From NCBI GenBank assembly GCA_947184155.2, contig CAMXCT020000891.1:224501-288500 (forward strand): a stretch of DNA of 64,000 bases, read 5' to 3'. Made by a program: the position numbers and the translations under genes. Origin of the DNA: Cladocopium goreaui. Its lineage: Eukaryota > Sar > Dinophyceae > Suessiales > Symbiodiniaceae. Shown here one piece after another: positions 34,785 to 45,531 of the stretch; within the stretch, counting starts at the first letter, position 1; each line of letters starts with the position of its first letter. A model generated the notes under the pieces. It made no database searches, was not told the DNA's origin, and saw only the letters and a program-made list of their open reading frames with translations.

Positions 34785-36464
34785 ATGATGCCGGATGCAG
34801 CTGCAGCTGAAGTAGTCCGATTACAGCAAGCTTTAGTGGCTAACCGGAACGAGTTGAAAGGCGCTTACCAGCAGGCCAGACGGCAGCAAAAGAGAGTGCA
34901 ATGTTGTGGCCTGGGGCCTGCAGCTCGCCGAACGACCCTAGCTGTGTATGTGCTGTCCAACTACAACATAGCTCTCGCTGTCCGCGTGGCTTGCAGGTTA
35001 TCCACGTACAAGCGCCCTGAGGATGCTGGGTTCCCAACAGCTGCAGCCCTAGAAGAGCTTTTTTTGGAATCCCCGCCAACAGACTGGCTTGAATTCGGCG
35101 AGCTAGCAGCGCAGAGGGCACACGCCTTTTTGGCAGAGGCCGCAACTTCGGATTGGGTGCGTGATTGCAATGTCTTGCATGGTGTGGCCCCTTCCTCGAT
35201 GGACGTCTTCTTGCACTGGGAGCATGCCTTTATCGGCCATCAGCTCGACGTGGGTGTCCCTCCGCGACGCTACGTGAACAAGTGGGCGCAGAAGTGGCGT
35301 GCGCGTTGGGGTGTCCGCCGCAAAGTGTTGAAACAGGTGGTGCACAAGGACCCGGCAGTTTTAAAAGCGAAAGTCCCTTGGACGGGAGGAAACTGCTGCA
35401 GTATTTTGGCCCCCTTTTTGGGTCCAGATTCCGGACCCAAAAAAGGGTCCGAGTACGTTGCCGTATATTGTTTGCATGCACAGGATTAGCCTTAAGGGCC
35501 CCATTTCTGGTCCCAGTTTTCGGGTTTGTTTTGTCGCCCTCTATTGCTGCACCCTTTTGGATGCGTCGGTGTTGTTTCCACACCGCATGCTTTGTCCTGC
35601 AAGGTCAATGCTTTTTGGCGGCATCTGCGCTATCTATACCAGAAGTTTGCCGACCGAGACATTCTCATGTTGAATGTTGATGAGACGAGCGTAGGGTATA
35701 CCATGAAGCCGCGGCTTGGCAATGTGGTGGCTCCTGCGGTCGCGAAAGTGTCGAAGCAGGATCGGAGAGGAGCTTGGACATACCTCAGCCTCATTTGCAA
35801 TTCTACAGATGTCCAAGGGAAGTTACCACATTACCTGATAGGTTCCAAGACGAGGCTGACGCGCAAGTTGCTGCGGGCACAGAAAGCCTTGCCACCAACC
35901 CGATTGAAGATCATTGCGCAAAAGTCTGCATGGACTTCTGCTGCGAACATGGTGCAACTCTTGCGAGACATTGGTGAGGTGCTGAAGCTGTATCCAGGCA
36001 AACAAGGTATCTTGTTGCTGGACTGTGCGCCTAGCCACTTGCCAAAGGAGGTCATGCAAGCGGCAAAGAGGCAGAAGGTGCAGCTGGTTTACATACCGGC
36101 GCAATGCACTGATGTGCTGCAGCCGCTGGACATTTGTGCATTTGCTGGCTTCAAAGCCTTTTTGCGGGCAAGGCACGAAGGTCTGAAAGCAACTTCCCAG
36201 CATGGTTTGGTGAATCCCCTGGCATGGATTTGGGAGCTGATGCAATGCCCGCGTGAATTTTTCGCGCAGAAGGCATGGCGCAGTAGCTTCGCAGCGGTCG
36301 GATGCACCAATCCGCCTGATCCGCAAGTACTCCATCGGGAGCTGCGGGAGTTGATGGATTTTCCGGTGAGTTTCCCCGAAGGGGTCAAACCAACCCGAGA
36401 GGAAGTGCAATGTTTGTGGCCAGAGCGACGCCGTATGGTGTATGCTTACAAAGCCTTGTTTTGA
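34785..36464 (+). CDS. DDE_1/pogo-like transposase with one intron
   Basis: I start at ATG 34785; the frame upstream has no ATG. Exon 1, 34785-35372 (196 codons), has an Ala-rich coiled N-terminal helix and a basic helix-turn-helix-like end (NKWAQKWRARWGVRRKVL). Exon 2, 35604-36464 (286 residues plus stop), holds the DDE core: first Asp in LNVDETS, second in LLLDCAPSHLP, third in the block CTDVLQPLDICAFAGFKAF, a typical DDE_1 signature. Both exons share one frame. The 231 bp between (35373-35603) start GT, end AG and contain in-frame stops. The total of about 482 residues is normal for pogo/Tigger/jerky-type transposases. No copy follows the second Rep gene. No frameshift is seen, so it may be functional. 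Confidence 0.82.
35373..35603 (+). other. Spliceosomal intron in the transposase gene
   Basis: GTC at both junctions (AAA|GTCCCTT ... CTGCAAG|GTCAAT), length a multiple of three, in-frame TAG at 35487. It contains an inverted pair, CCCTTTTTTGGGTCC-like (35410-35446: TTTTTGGGTCC ... GGACCCAAAAAA), able to form a hairpin. Confidence 0.7.
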
Positions 36465-36709
36465 CTTGCCTGCGTACAAGTGAAAATGTTGTGAGACTAT
36501 TAGGGTCCAGCTTGTGGAAGCCGAGTTTTATGCATAATCCCAGCCCCCATTTTTGGGTTCCCCGTGTAGGCTAGTGTTAGTGTCATCTCTTTGCAAGCAT
36601 GTGCTTGCAGCGTGCAACCCTGAAGCAACTGTCAGAAGACTCTGCAAGCTTTTGGCCAGAAGGAACTTGCCCTGGGTGACCCTCACCTTGACGCACTTGC
36701 TGCGAAGCC

Positions 36710-37030
36710 ATGTCGTCAGAAGCAGCACCTGCTGATGTTGCGGCCGTTGCGCCGCCGGCAGACCGTTTGGCAGATTTGAAAGCAGCGCGACAGGCGCTGA
36801 AGCGGCAGTTGGCGCAAGCAACCCGAGAGGTGAAGAGCCAGGACATAGACTGGTGGCCATCAGACATGGTATAATGTCCTGTCTTGATCAATGCTAGCTT
36901 GTTTGCAGCAAATTGTCTGTGCCGGGCGCAGGAGAAAAAACGCCGTCGCATCATGCAGCAAGCTGGGAAACTGAGCACGGCAGATTTGTCGTGGCTGTTG
37001 GCGGTCAAGGTTGCCAATGGTCGTCCCTGA
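36710..37030 (+). CDS. Short basic ORF, two segments, copy B
   Basis: Same as 29361-29681 with no difference noticed in the coding segments. Confidence 0.4.
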
Positions 37031-37453
37031 TGTTTGCAGTTTGTCTGCATGGGCATGTCTCTGACAAGTGCAGAGCTATGCAGGAGACTCTGTGTTGGTA
37101 TTTGCCCGTGAAGGGCGCCAATGTCGTCCTGCATGTGTTACAATGGCACGCACACGCGTGAGGAAGTTGCAAGTTTGCACACGAAGTGTGCACCTATGTG
37201 TGATTAACAACCTGACGCCAAAGGTGTCTGAAAACAATCGCAGCCGGCCACTCATGTTGCATGTTGGCTGTGGGAAGTGAGAGCGATTCAGTCAGTGGAG
37301 TCAGACGATTGCTTTGCATAGTGGCTGTAGGAGTGATTATTCAGATTCATTCATTGGATTCAGAGGCCTGCTTGATTGACGCACCACTGTGTGACACATA
37401 GCACACGCCGTATCCTGTCAGTGATTTAACATTCTCTTGCTGCGGCGGCAGCG

Positions 37454-37609
37454 ATGGATGCTGGTGCGCTGCGGCCGTTGCGCCTGGTGCGTGCACGACC
37501 TGGCGATGCTGCTGCCGTTCTGGGGCCTTTGCGCCTGGTGCTGGCGGCTGGTGCTGTGCCACATTGCATCTGGGCACATGGTGCAGCTGCCTGTCCAGGG
37601 GGGAAGTGA
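37454..37609 (+). CDS. Small ORF, 51 residues, copy B
   Basis: Identical to 30105-30260 as far as read. Confidence 0.2.
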   Translation: MDAGALRPLRLVRARPGDAAAVLGPLRLVLAAGAVPHCIWAHGAAACPGGK

Positions 37610-37800
37610 CTCTACATCTAGCAATTGTACCCTTGGTTTCTTGGTTCATGTTAAATTCCCATGTTTGATGGTGATTTCTCGCCAGTTACCCATAAGGCTC
37701 AATCAATGATATAAGCCCATCGTTTGATAAATCCCCAATGGTCAACCGCGGTGCACCACCATAAAAAATGACTGGCGAATCCCTATATGGTTAAAGTGAT

Positions 37801-37906
37801 TTACCCACTGGTAAATTAACATAGACCCTTAAAATCACCAAGGTTTAATGGCAACTAGTCTTCCATCCCTATCTCCCACGGTCTATGTTAATTTACCAGA
37901 CGGTAA
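37801..37906. mobile_element. MITE family 1 inside copy B
   Basis: Identical position and sequence to the copy A insertion at 30452. Confidence 0.85.
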
Positions 37907-38512
37907 AACGCTGTTGAGGTCTATCAATCTTCCCCGGTTCGACCACCACTTTTGATGGGTAACCAACCAGCATGACACCCAGTTCCCAGGTCTAGCATCC
38001 GCAAAATGAGGGTGCTTGCATGAATTAGTAGATTGTCGGAAAAGGGTAAATGATAACGACCTCAATCATCCCCAAATGGCCAAACCATGCAGGTGAGTGA
38101 ACTATTGGGATTGCAATGTTTCATGACAGCAAATGTCAAAGATGATATGGGATGATAGATGCGTACGTACATATATTTGTATATACATATATTAATATAA
38201 GAGAATATTATATAATTAGGAACTGATTTGGTCAATTGGGGGGAGCGAACCGCTCCGTGCGTAGCAACTTCGAAGCACACCCCCATTTGATTAAATCGGT
38301 GTAGGAACCCCCCCAGCGGATTAGATAGCTTGGTTGCTGGATATTATATAAGGGTTGGTTGAACCGGGAACCTCCCTATCTCATCCGCGACAATATTTTT
38401 GGGGTTATGCTAATTTTTGGGAGTGTAATGACCCCCTAAAGGATGGATTGCCCAATTCAAGGAATGTTGATGCCTGAATTGCCCTATCCATCCAAAACCA
38501 CCAAAGGGGATA

Positions 38513-38716
38513 ATGACTGGAATAAAATCTAGGAGACGCGGACAGAAAATCTATGAGACACAGCTGAGCTTTGCCAAACGCAAAACTTTAGGTTTGAAGA
38601 ACTTTGAAACGACTTCAAGGTGGATTCTTTACAAAAGACAAGTCGGAACATACCCCAGAAAGCCTTATATCGATCTAGATAGACATGTGCTTTGGAGAAT
38701 AGAGACCTCGAAATAA
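38513..38716 (+). CDS. Hypothetical 67-codon ORF, copy B
   Basis: Lys/Arg/Tyr-rich (KIYETQLSFAKRKTLGLKNF). Open here but stopped in copy A. No family is recognised, and it lies in the part of the unit where the copies differ most. Confidence 0.2.
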   Translation: MTGIKSRRRGQKIYETQLSFAKRKTLGLKNFETTSRWILYKRQVGTYPRKPYIDLDRHVLWRIETSK

Positions 38717-39558
38717 AATGCGTACAAGACTAGTTTTTTAGGAGGTGGCTGATATGAAACTGGTCGCTTCCTCATCCCAATGCGTTCGTTTCACTTTTCA
38801 ATACAATGGTCGAGATGAAAGTCGGTGATCGGGAATGTTCGTGATCCGGGTCGAAAGGAAAAGAATGTTCGAGATGCAAGTCGGTGATCGGGACTGTTCG
38901 TGATCCGGTTCGAAAAGCCAATGCTTCGCGTTGGGAATTTCAAGCATTCAATGCCATGCTGCATTTTGAAAAAAAACAGGAGATGTGCACATAAAGATCA
39001 GTCTTTTGGTTTTACCTGGTTCAAAGCTGTCAGCATGAAAGTGCTCAAGATCCCGCTTTCCGGTCATTAGAGTATTTCATTCTAGTACCGATTCTAGATA
39101 GCGATAGACATGTATATGGAGATATATATAGATCGAGAATAAAAGAGCGATAGAGAGATAGAGAAAGACATGGAGAGAAAGGTATGTATATATATATAAT
39201 ATAATGTCGATGAAAAGATATATCTACGTAGGTATAGATATGTATGTATAGGTCTGTAGACCCAGAGGAGGAAGAAAAGCACCATGCCTGTGGGAAGGGA
39301 CACCTTTAGAATGGTGGCGACACAGAACAACATGCTTCAACATGGTCCTCCAACCTCGCTTGTAGCTACAAATAATTCTATTCTCCCAGAGGCGGATTTG
39401 GAGGACCGCCATTTTTGCCCCCGTTTTTCCATAGTTTTTCCCGTTGCTTGGTCCTCCGCGGTCCTCCGACCGATCCTGTCCGTGCTGTCGTCTGGGTTTT
39501 GTCGCAGTCCATACCCGTCGCTTGGTCCTCTCCATGCTCCTGCCAAGGTTTTTCAGCC

Positions 39559-39660
39559 ATGCAAGCGCTGGGACAACAGTCTCGAGTGGCGCGGAAAGTC
39601 CGTGCGTACTTGACGAAAACAAAGCTGCTGAGCCGCTGCCCACACTTGTTTGCCTTGTAG
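39559..39660 (+). CDS. Small basic ORF, 33 residues, copy B
   Basis: Counterpart of 32215-32316, unchanged. Confidence 0.2.
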   Translation: MQALGQQSRVARKVRAYLTKTKLLSRCPHLFAL

Positions 39661-40044
39661 TCTTTTCTTTGGCCCGCTCTTGTGCATTGCACTCTGTGAA
39701 AGACCAGCTATTATACCAGTTATGGCCATTCACCAGTTATAAGTAGTCATAACCCCATTTCGACCTTATAGACTCCCATTTATAACCAATTTGAACTCAT
39801 CAATGTCCAGAACTGACGCGTCTATCTCCTGCTCCTCTATGGGAAGCTTGCTTGTCCTCATGCCTGCGAGCAGGCTTGGTCTGCTGTTTGGGTGCCGCCG
39901 CCGTGCCCACATCCAGACAGAGCATGGTGAGGCATTGCATGCTGTTCATTGTACGGTCGCTTTGTCATCGACTGCTTAGCTGCCAGGGTATTAACTTCCC
40001 ATGAGGGCCCCTTCATGTCACGCAGCAAAACAAGAACATGATCA

Positions 40045-41742
40045 TTGAGCCACAGTGCCGCCATGCCTGTCCGACGGCGACTCTGTGGTAAGCAGCCGCC
40101 GCCAGACGGCCCCCCTGACCGGGAGGCACGCAAGCAGCTGCTGATATGGCTGCGCGACAAATGGGCTGCGCAGCGAATGGCCGCTCGGAATGAGCACGGA
40201 CACGCCAAGCGGCAGCGGTGGAGAGCTTCATTTGCACAAGCCGACAGGCCGCAGATTTTGCGCGACATGTTGCCGCAAATTCCTGTGAAGTTTGCACGTG
40301 CTGCACGTGACCTACTGGCAGGGTGGCATGTCGAAGAGCCGATTGTCAACGAGCCATCGCCGCAAGCATACAAGGGCACTGGTACTATGTTCCGATACAG
40401 TGGCTCCTTTAGCATGATTGAGCATCAACCTTCCTTGGACCTGCTTGCGGCAGGACCATCTGTCGACATTGATCTGCTCAGTGCCGGCCTACGAAACGCA
40501 CCGCAGGTGCTTGCCATTTGGGATGACTTTCAAAGTTGGATGACCGAGCTCGGCAACAAGTACCGCTTTGAACGGGTCAGCACCGCCCTGGAGCTCCACA
40601 CAGAGGTGACGCTGCAACGCAGAGTGCCTTCCATTCACTTGCACATGATGTTTGACACCCGCGACTCGGCAGCAATGCGGGCACCTCTCTCGCAAGCCTG
40701 AATCATGTCATTTTTTCTTTCATTCCCAGTGCCAGTCATTCTTTTTCGCAGCCCAATGTGAGGACGCACCTTCCCCATACTTTTCGGTCCTGTTTCATGT
40801 TTGGTTCTGATGGCTAACAGAACCAGATAGGCTCTAGCACCGTACCTTCCTGGCCCATGCACCCGCATGTTGCGGCCAGGGCGACAAGTGCATCTGTCTG
40901 GACAAAGTTTGGCATTTCGTGGGTGCAAGCCGCACATCTCCTTGGATTCCTCGCAGGCTCGTGGGCGGTCAGTCCGTCGTGCACTGGATCAAGGGCACTT
41001 TTATCTCCAAGTGGAGAAGAAAGGGTCCATTTTTCGCCAGACCACTTGCCCAGCATACCAGACTTTCACAGTGAGCCCCGACTGGGTGACTGGACTTTGG
41101 CAGGGGGATAAGATTAACAAGGAGTGTGCCGAGCAGCACTACGTCCAATGCAAGCGCAACATTCGTGCTTACTGTGAGAACCTGAAGTACCATGGCCAGA
41201 AACAACGGGAGCTGTACATTCAGCAGCAGCAGGCTGCTGCAGCAGAGCTCTTGCGCCCACTGCAGAAAGAGCCAGTGGAACTACCAGAAGTGACGCAGCT
41301 GTTCTTGCCACAGTTCACGCGGCCTATGCATCGCCGAAAATTCTTGGTGCTGAATGGCCCAACGCGCCTGGGGAAGACTGTCTATGCACGGTCTCTCTTT
41401 GGCGCAGATCACACGTATGAAACCAATTGTTCTGGGGTGTTGGAGCCCGACATGAGGGAATATGATGTGCTACGGCACCGGTGTGTGGTGTTTGATGAAG
41501 CTAGTGTCCATCTTGTCTTGAAGCACAAAAAATTGTTTCAGGCGCCGCCTGCCGAAATTTCACTTGGGCACTCGGCGACAGGCATGTATGTTTATCGCAT
41601 CTGGGTTTGGAATGTCGCTCTCATTGTCACATCCAATGTCTGGACCACCGAACTGGAGCAGCTCGCTGCAGAAGATCGGGAATGGCTAGAAGGGAATGCG
41701 ATTCTCATTCAGTGTAGCCAGCCCTTATACAGACAAGACTGA
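40045..41742 (+). CDS. Rep-like HUH/SF3 helicase protein, two exons, copy B
   Basis: Exon region 1 at 40045 (or ATG 40063) to about 40684, exon region 2 from about 40879 to TGA 41740-41742. All motifs of copy A are kept and the protein is the same; the only change noticed is a silent TCC to TCT. It is followed by only 75 bp of unit sequence before the truncation, so this copy has lost the transposase and, if any, the shared 3' control region. Confidence 0.75.
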
Positions 41743-41817
41743 GGCCACGCCCGGTTCCAAAAAAAGGGGTCGCCAGACGGTTGCAAACTAGCTGTCGTCA
41801 GTGAGGGCCCTTGTTGT

Positions 41818-42239
41818 ATATATATAATGATATAGAACATTATATAATCTATAAGCTTAGTTGCAAAAGTTATTTGCGCCCATGTAAAATTGAAGCCAGA
41901 GAACTCTCAGTAGATCATCCAATTTTCCCGTTCTCAAAACACTTTTGACTTGGGAACATTAGATAAAACATGGTAAAACCACGCAACTTTTCCTATTTTT
42001 TTTAAAGTTTGACCACGCCAAAAAGAGAGTTTTGCTTTGTGCTTTCTGCTGAGGAATTGCGTCAGAATAAGACATGTGGCTGACCACTGTTTCCATTTTT
42101 CCGTAAGTGGTTTTGGTTCGCCCAGGAAAACTCCAGGCATTGTCTTCATGGCATTTGATATTTTGTGAAGGCGTGCTTGCTATTGTTTTATCGGTATTTC
42201 CTAGTGCGGATTGACATCTGCATCTTGTTTGAATCTATA
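41818..42239. other. Non-coding flank
   Basis: AT-rich start (ATATATATAATG). No supportable gene or repeat; likely the original insertion-site DNA. Confidence 0.4.
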
Positions 42240-42358
42240 TACCATTTGGTTATTTCACATAGCCATGGAAAATCCCTGATAAATGGAGGTTTCTAGCTGG
42301 GAAAATCATCTATAAATGGGCCATTTTCCATGGTTATGTTAGTCATAACCAGATGGTA
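42240..42358. mobile_element. MITE family 1 member
   Basis: TACCATTTGGTTATTTCACATAGCC ... GTTAGTCATAACCAGATGGTA. Confidence 0.75.
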
Positions 42359-42401
42359 ATCCCTTCTTTAGAGGTTTGAACGCCGGTGCTGGCCCCATCA
42401 G

Positions 42402-44583
42402 TTGAAAATTCTTCCACCGGGCGGCAGGCCAATCGCAGTGGTGCGGCTCTCAACTCCCGGTTCTTGCGGCGGGACTCTGGGGTTGGCCATCGGACTCATA
42501 GGTTGCAAAAGTTTGCACGCCGGTGCTACAACCTGATTGGCCCTTACTGAACACTTCCAAGTACTGCACACTCTATATATTATTAATATTTATTAATTAT
42601 ATACTTCTGAATTTGATTAGACTTGGTCATACTTCAACTCCTGCTTACCTCTGGCTACGGGAACGTAGTTTTCAAATCCAGCATTGCTCCAAGTTATCAA
42701 GGTGAATCACAGCTACAATGGAAGCAAACAGTGAGAATCAGTGAAACTGCTCATTTTACCTCTTTATATAAATATAAATTAAATACATAAATAAAAATAT
42801 ATATATATATATAATACACATATGTCCCCAGTCATTTTCTTCATTTATAAAGGTTGTCCGAGACACATGTGCCGGACTGGGGGGCGCACCAGTACCCGCC
42901 GGATTTGACCTCCGAGGGGATTCTGGTGGCTCCCATCGTGCTGTCAGTTGGCTGCCCCAGCTCCAGGTTTCCAAAATCTGTGGATTGATTCATCCCATAA
43001 ATGGTGGGTAAAACATTATTAATGGTTATATAATGGGGATTCATGGTTACTATGGCTTATAGATGGTTAATGTTAATAACTAGTCAGTGTATGATAACAT
43101 TAATGTTCTAATGTGTGTAAACATGTCGTAATCTATGATTTTGGAATGTGTGTAATCATAATCTATGTTCTACATTACTCCAAAATCTATGTTCTATACC
43201 CTCTGGTAAACTAACATAGCTATAGAAATCACCATTAAAATAATAGGCAAACCATCTATTTCTATGGGCCAGCTATTCAATAGCTATGTTAGTTTACCAG
43301 AGGGTAATGTTCTAATGTGTGAAACAATGCCATAAACGCACCATCCCCCAGGAAAATCACCATTTTTTGTTTGGTGGTATGGTTACTTACCATTCCCAGG
43401 AAAATGGCTGGTAAAAATGACATTGTTTTACCCACATTGCATGCTTTGCATTGGAAAATCCGTCCGCAGCGACCTATCTTTGGACGAAGCCATAAGACCG
43501 ACTGACGTGACTTAAACAGTGACCACAGCAGCAATCCGATTAGCAGCTAGTTGCATTGTAAACGTAGCTACATATGGATCATATGGGTCCCATGCAAGCA
43601 AACATTAAATCGATTGCCATGTGTTCTTCAAGAAAAATAGTGATTTTGGAAGACATCTCATATGTGAGACGTGACAGAACAGCAGGTGCTCGTCCAGAAT
43701 CTTGTCCAGATGATACATCGAATAGTTAAATGCCGTATTTCAGTGTCGCAAATGTCTGGGGTTCGCAGAATATCCCCAAATAGTTTCCCCAAATCAAATT
43801 GTCCAAAGCAAGAATTCGACATATTTGGAATCTCCCCCTCGCAAAAAATAAGTATCTTATCAAGTCTATCAACATTAGATCTATCAACCTGGTTTGCGTT
43901 TTCGGGGTGATTTCATAAGGCTGCCCATTTTTTGAAATCAGAATATGATATTATATATATATATTTACACGGTCAAAACTCTGGTATACTACTTTTGTAA
44001 AGGAGAGTTCTCTTGTGTCTGGAATGTGCTCCAAATACTGTGTGTAGCGATAGGCCACCCCCCAAAAAGCGATACCTATAACTGTGCATGATGTCCACAT
44101 TTCAAGTTGTTTTGCACAAAGTTGCGTACGTGCAAGAGGCGAAATTAGCGATACCTCTAGCGATACCTTAGCGATACCCATTTGTTCAAAAAGTAGTCCC
44201 AGACCACAAATAGACCCTTTCCTTTCCTTGTCCTTTCCCTTTCCTTTTCCTTTCCTTTTTTCACGCAACCATGGATAGCAACAGGGCCCCCCCAAAGAGC
44301 GATACCCCTCTTTCGGGAACTTACTGTTGCGAAGGCAATGAGTTATGACAATACTATATATATATATCATATATATATATATATATCATATATATATATA
44401 TATCATATATATATATACATATCGATGCCAAAAGGTGGTTTCCTGATAAATTGCCAATTCTCAAGGCAATTTCGAAGCAGTTTTCTTTTCTGAGTTTCCA
44501 GACGGCTGGGCCTCGATGCCAAGGTGTTTGCGCATGTGACCTGCAAAGATATCCAGGACACTGCAATATGTCTGCTGCCCAAG
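42402..44583 (+). CDS. Unrecognised gene fragment, three phase-compatible exons
   Basis: Exons 42402-42501 (acceptor CATCAG, donor GT), 42853-42966 (acceptor AAAG, donor GT) and 44502-44583 (acceptor TTTCCAG, donor GTGTGT). Read as 2+32 codons+2, 1+37+2, 1+27, they join without a stop. The product contains STGRQANRSGAALNSRF, then THVPDWGAHQYPPDLTSEG, then RLGLDAKVFAHVTCKDIQ. The first two exons are each open in another frame as well, so this rests on phase agreement and codon bias. No known family is recognised. Possible further exons lie at 44838, 45060 and 46117, but phases do not all agree. Confidence 0.35.
43197..43306. mobile_element. MITE family 1 member
   Basis: TACCCTCTGGTAAACTAACATAGC and its exact inverted counterpart at the right end; one of the best-preserved copies. 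Confidence 0.88.
44350..44420. repeat. (TATATATATC)n AT microsatellite
   Basis: Repeated TATATATATCATATATATA; a second AT tract lies at 44690-44815. Confidence 0.85.
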
Positions 44584-44837
44584 GTGTGTGGCAGATGGGG
44601 TTGGGTTTTTTGATGCAAGCTGCCACGCATGTATTACAATGTATGTATTGATATAATATAACATGATATAATACAATATAATCTAAGCTACTACATATAC
44701 ATATTCAGTGTATGTGTATGATATATGTGTGTGTGTTTGTATGCATAATATACATATGTGTATAATGTGTATATATATATATATACTTGTATAATATTAT
44801 ATATATATGCATACACTGGAAATCAGACTGGTCACAG

Positions 44838-44895
44838 GCTTCTGGATGCCACTGGATGACGACAAAATCTGGCTACGGATCACCATTTCAGATGT
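44838..44895 (+). CDS. Candidate exon, unrecognised
   Basis: Acceptor GTCACAG; one frame reads FWMPLDDDKIWLRITISD with good codon bias; donor GAT|GTAGAC. Phase with 44502-44583 works only if that exon ends four bases later. Confidence 0.25.
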
Positions 44896-45059
44896 AGACC
44901 ACAGATTTTGGTCATTTCTTTGTGACTAGACTATAACTATTAACTAATTTTAAGTACCCAATCCTAAGTGGTACTGGTGACTTTCCAACTGAGCTAAGGA
45001 TACCAAGGATACCGTATCCATATATCCAGTAATTTATATCCCCATTTACTTGGTAACAG

Positions 45060-45150
45060 CTGTTGATATCACTGCGGACATCCATGGGCGGAACATCATC
45101 AAGAACTCGGTGGATTTTCAGAGCATGGAGCTAATGACCTGGCATCATCC
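45060..45150 (+). CDS. Candidate exon, unrecognised
   Basis: Acceptor GTAACAG. One frame reads VDITADIHGRNIIKNSVDFQ with strong C/G-ending codon use; another frame is open too. The donor is not clear (a GC donor near 45141 is possible). Confidence 0.25.
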
Positions 45151-45426
45151 TGCTATATATGGGGAATGAAGACTGAAACCAAAGTTGGTGGGTTGGATTG
45201 CTAGGGGATTCCCACCAGGTTTTGGGCCACCTTTTTTTTATGGATGATATATATATAGAGTTTCCATTTATGAATGATGTTGGCTACGGTACTATGTTGA
45301 ACATGGCTTCCATGTTGCCAAGGCCCTGACTGGCAAGTTCCAGCTGCAGGCATGAAATGAAGTTGGACGATCCGGTGGTTTTTGGAGAGATTGGGGTACC
45401 CATATGGGGCTTTCCTGAAATGGGGA

Positions 45427-45531
45427 TATCCTCTGGTAATTTGTTACATAGCTATTGAAAATGGCCATTTATAGTGAGTTTTCCCATGAAAATGGTGATT
45501 TTCTATAGTTATGTTAGTTTACCAGAGGGTA
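45427..45531. mobile_element. MITE family 1 member abutting an inverted-repeat arm
   Basis: TATCCTCTGGTAATTTGTTACATAGC ... ATGTTAGTTTACCAGAGGGTA. Its right end coincides with the outer edge of the left arm at 45528. Confidence 0.8.

Larger units (their letters stand above)
29147..41817 (+). mobile_element. Rep/DDE-encoding composite element in head-to-tail partial dimer
   Basis: The segment 29147-34473 recurs at 36496-41817 with near identity (offset 7349, falling to 7344 after small indels). The repeat unit is therefore 29147-36495 (7349 bp), followed by a second copy cut at 41817, before the transposase. Left flank ends ATATAT and right flank begins ATATATAT, which could be a target duplication but is low-complexity. 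No long terminal inverted repeats are seen at the unit ends. Contents per unit, left to right: short basic ORF (29361), MITE (30452), Rep-like gene (32701-34398), DDE transposase (34785-36464). The head-to-tail order fits integration or replication through a circular or rolling-circle form; unequal crossover is the alternative. Confidence 0.85.
36496..41817 (+). repeat. Tandem repeat copy B, truncated before the transposase
   Basis: Starts ACTATTAGGGTCC directly after the transposase 3' region and ends at CCCTTGTTGT, where the sequence changes to ATATATATAATG. Confidence 0.95.

Noticed and set aside
42853-42966. Trypsin-like GDSGG motif in an alternative frame of the exon at 42853
   Set aside because: Only the GDSGG pentamer fits; no flanking protease context, and phase with neighbouring exons favours another frame.
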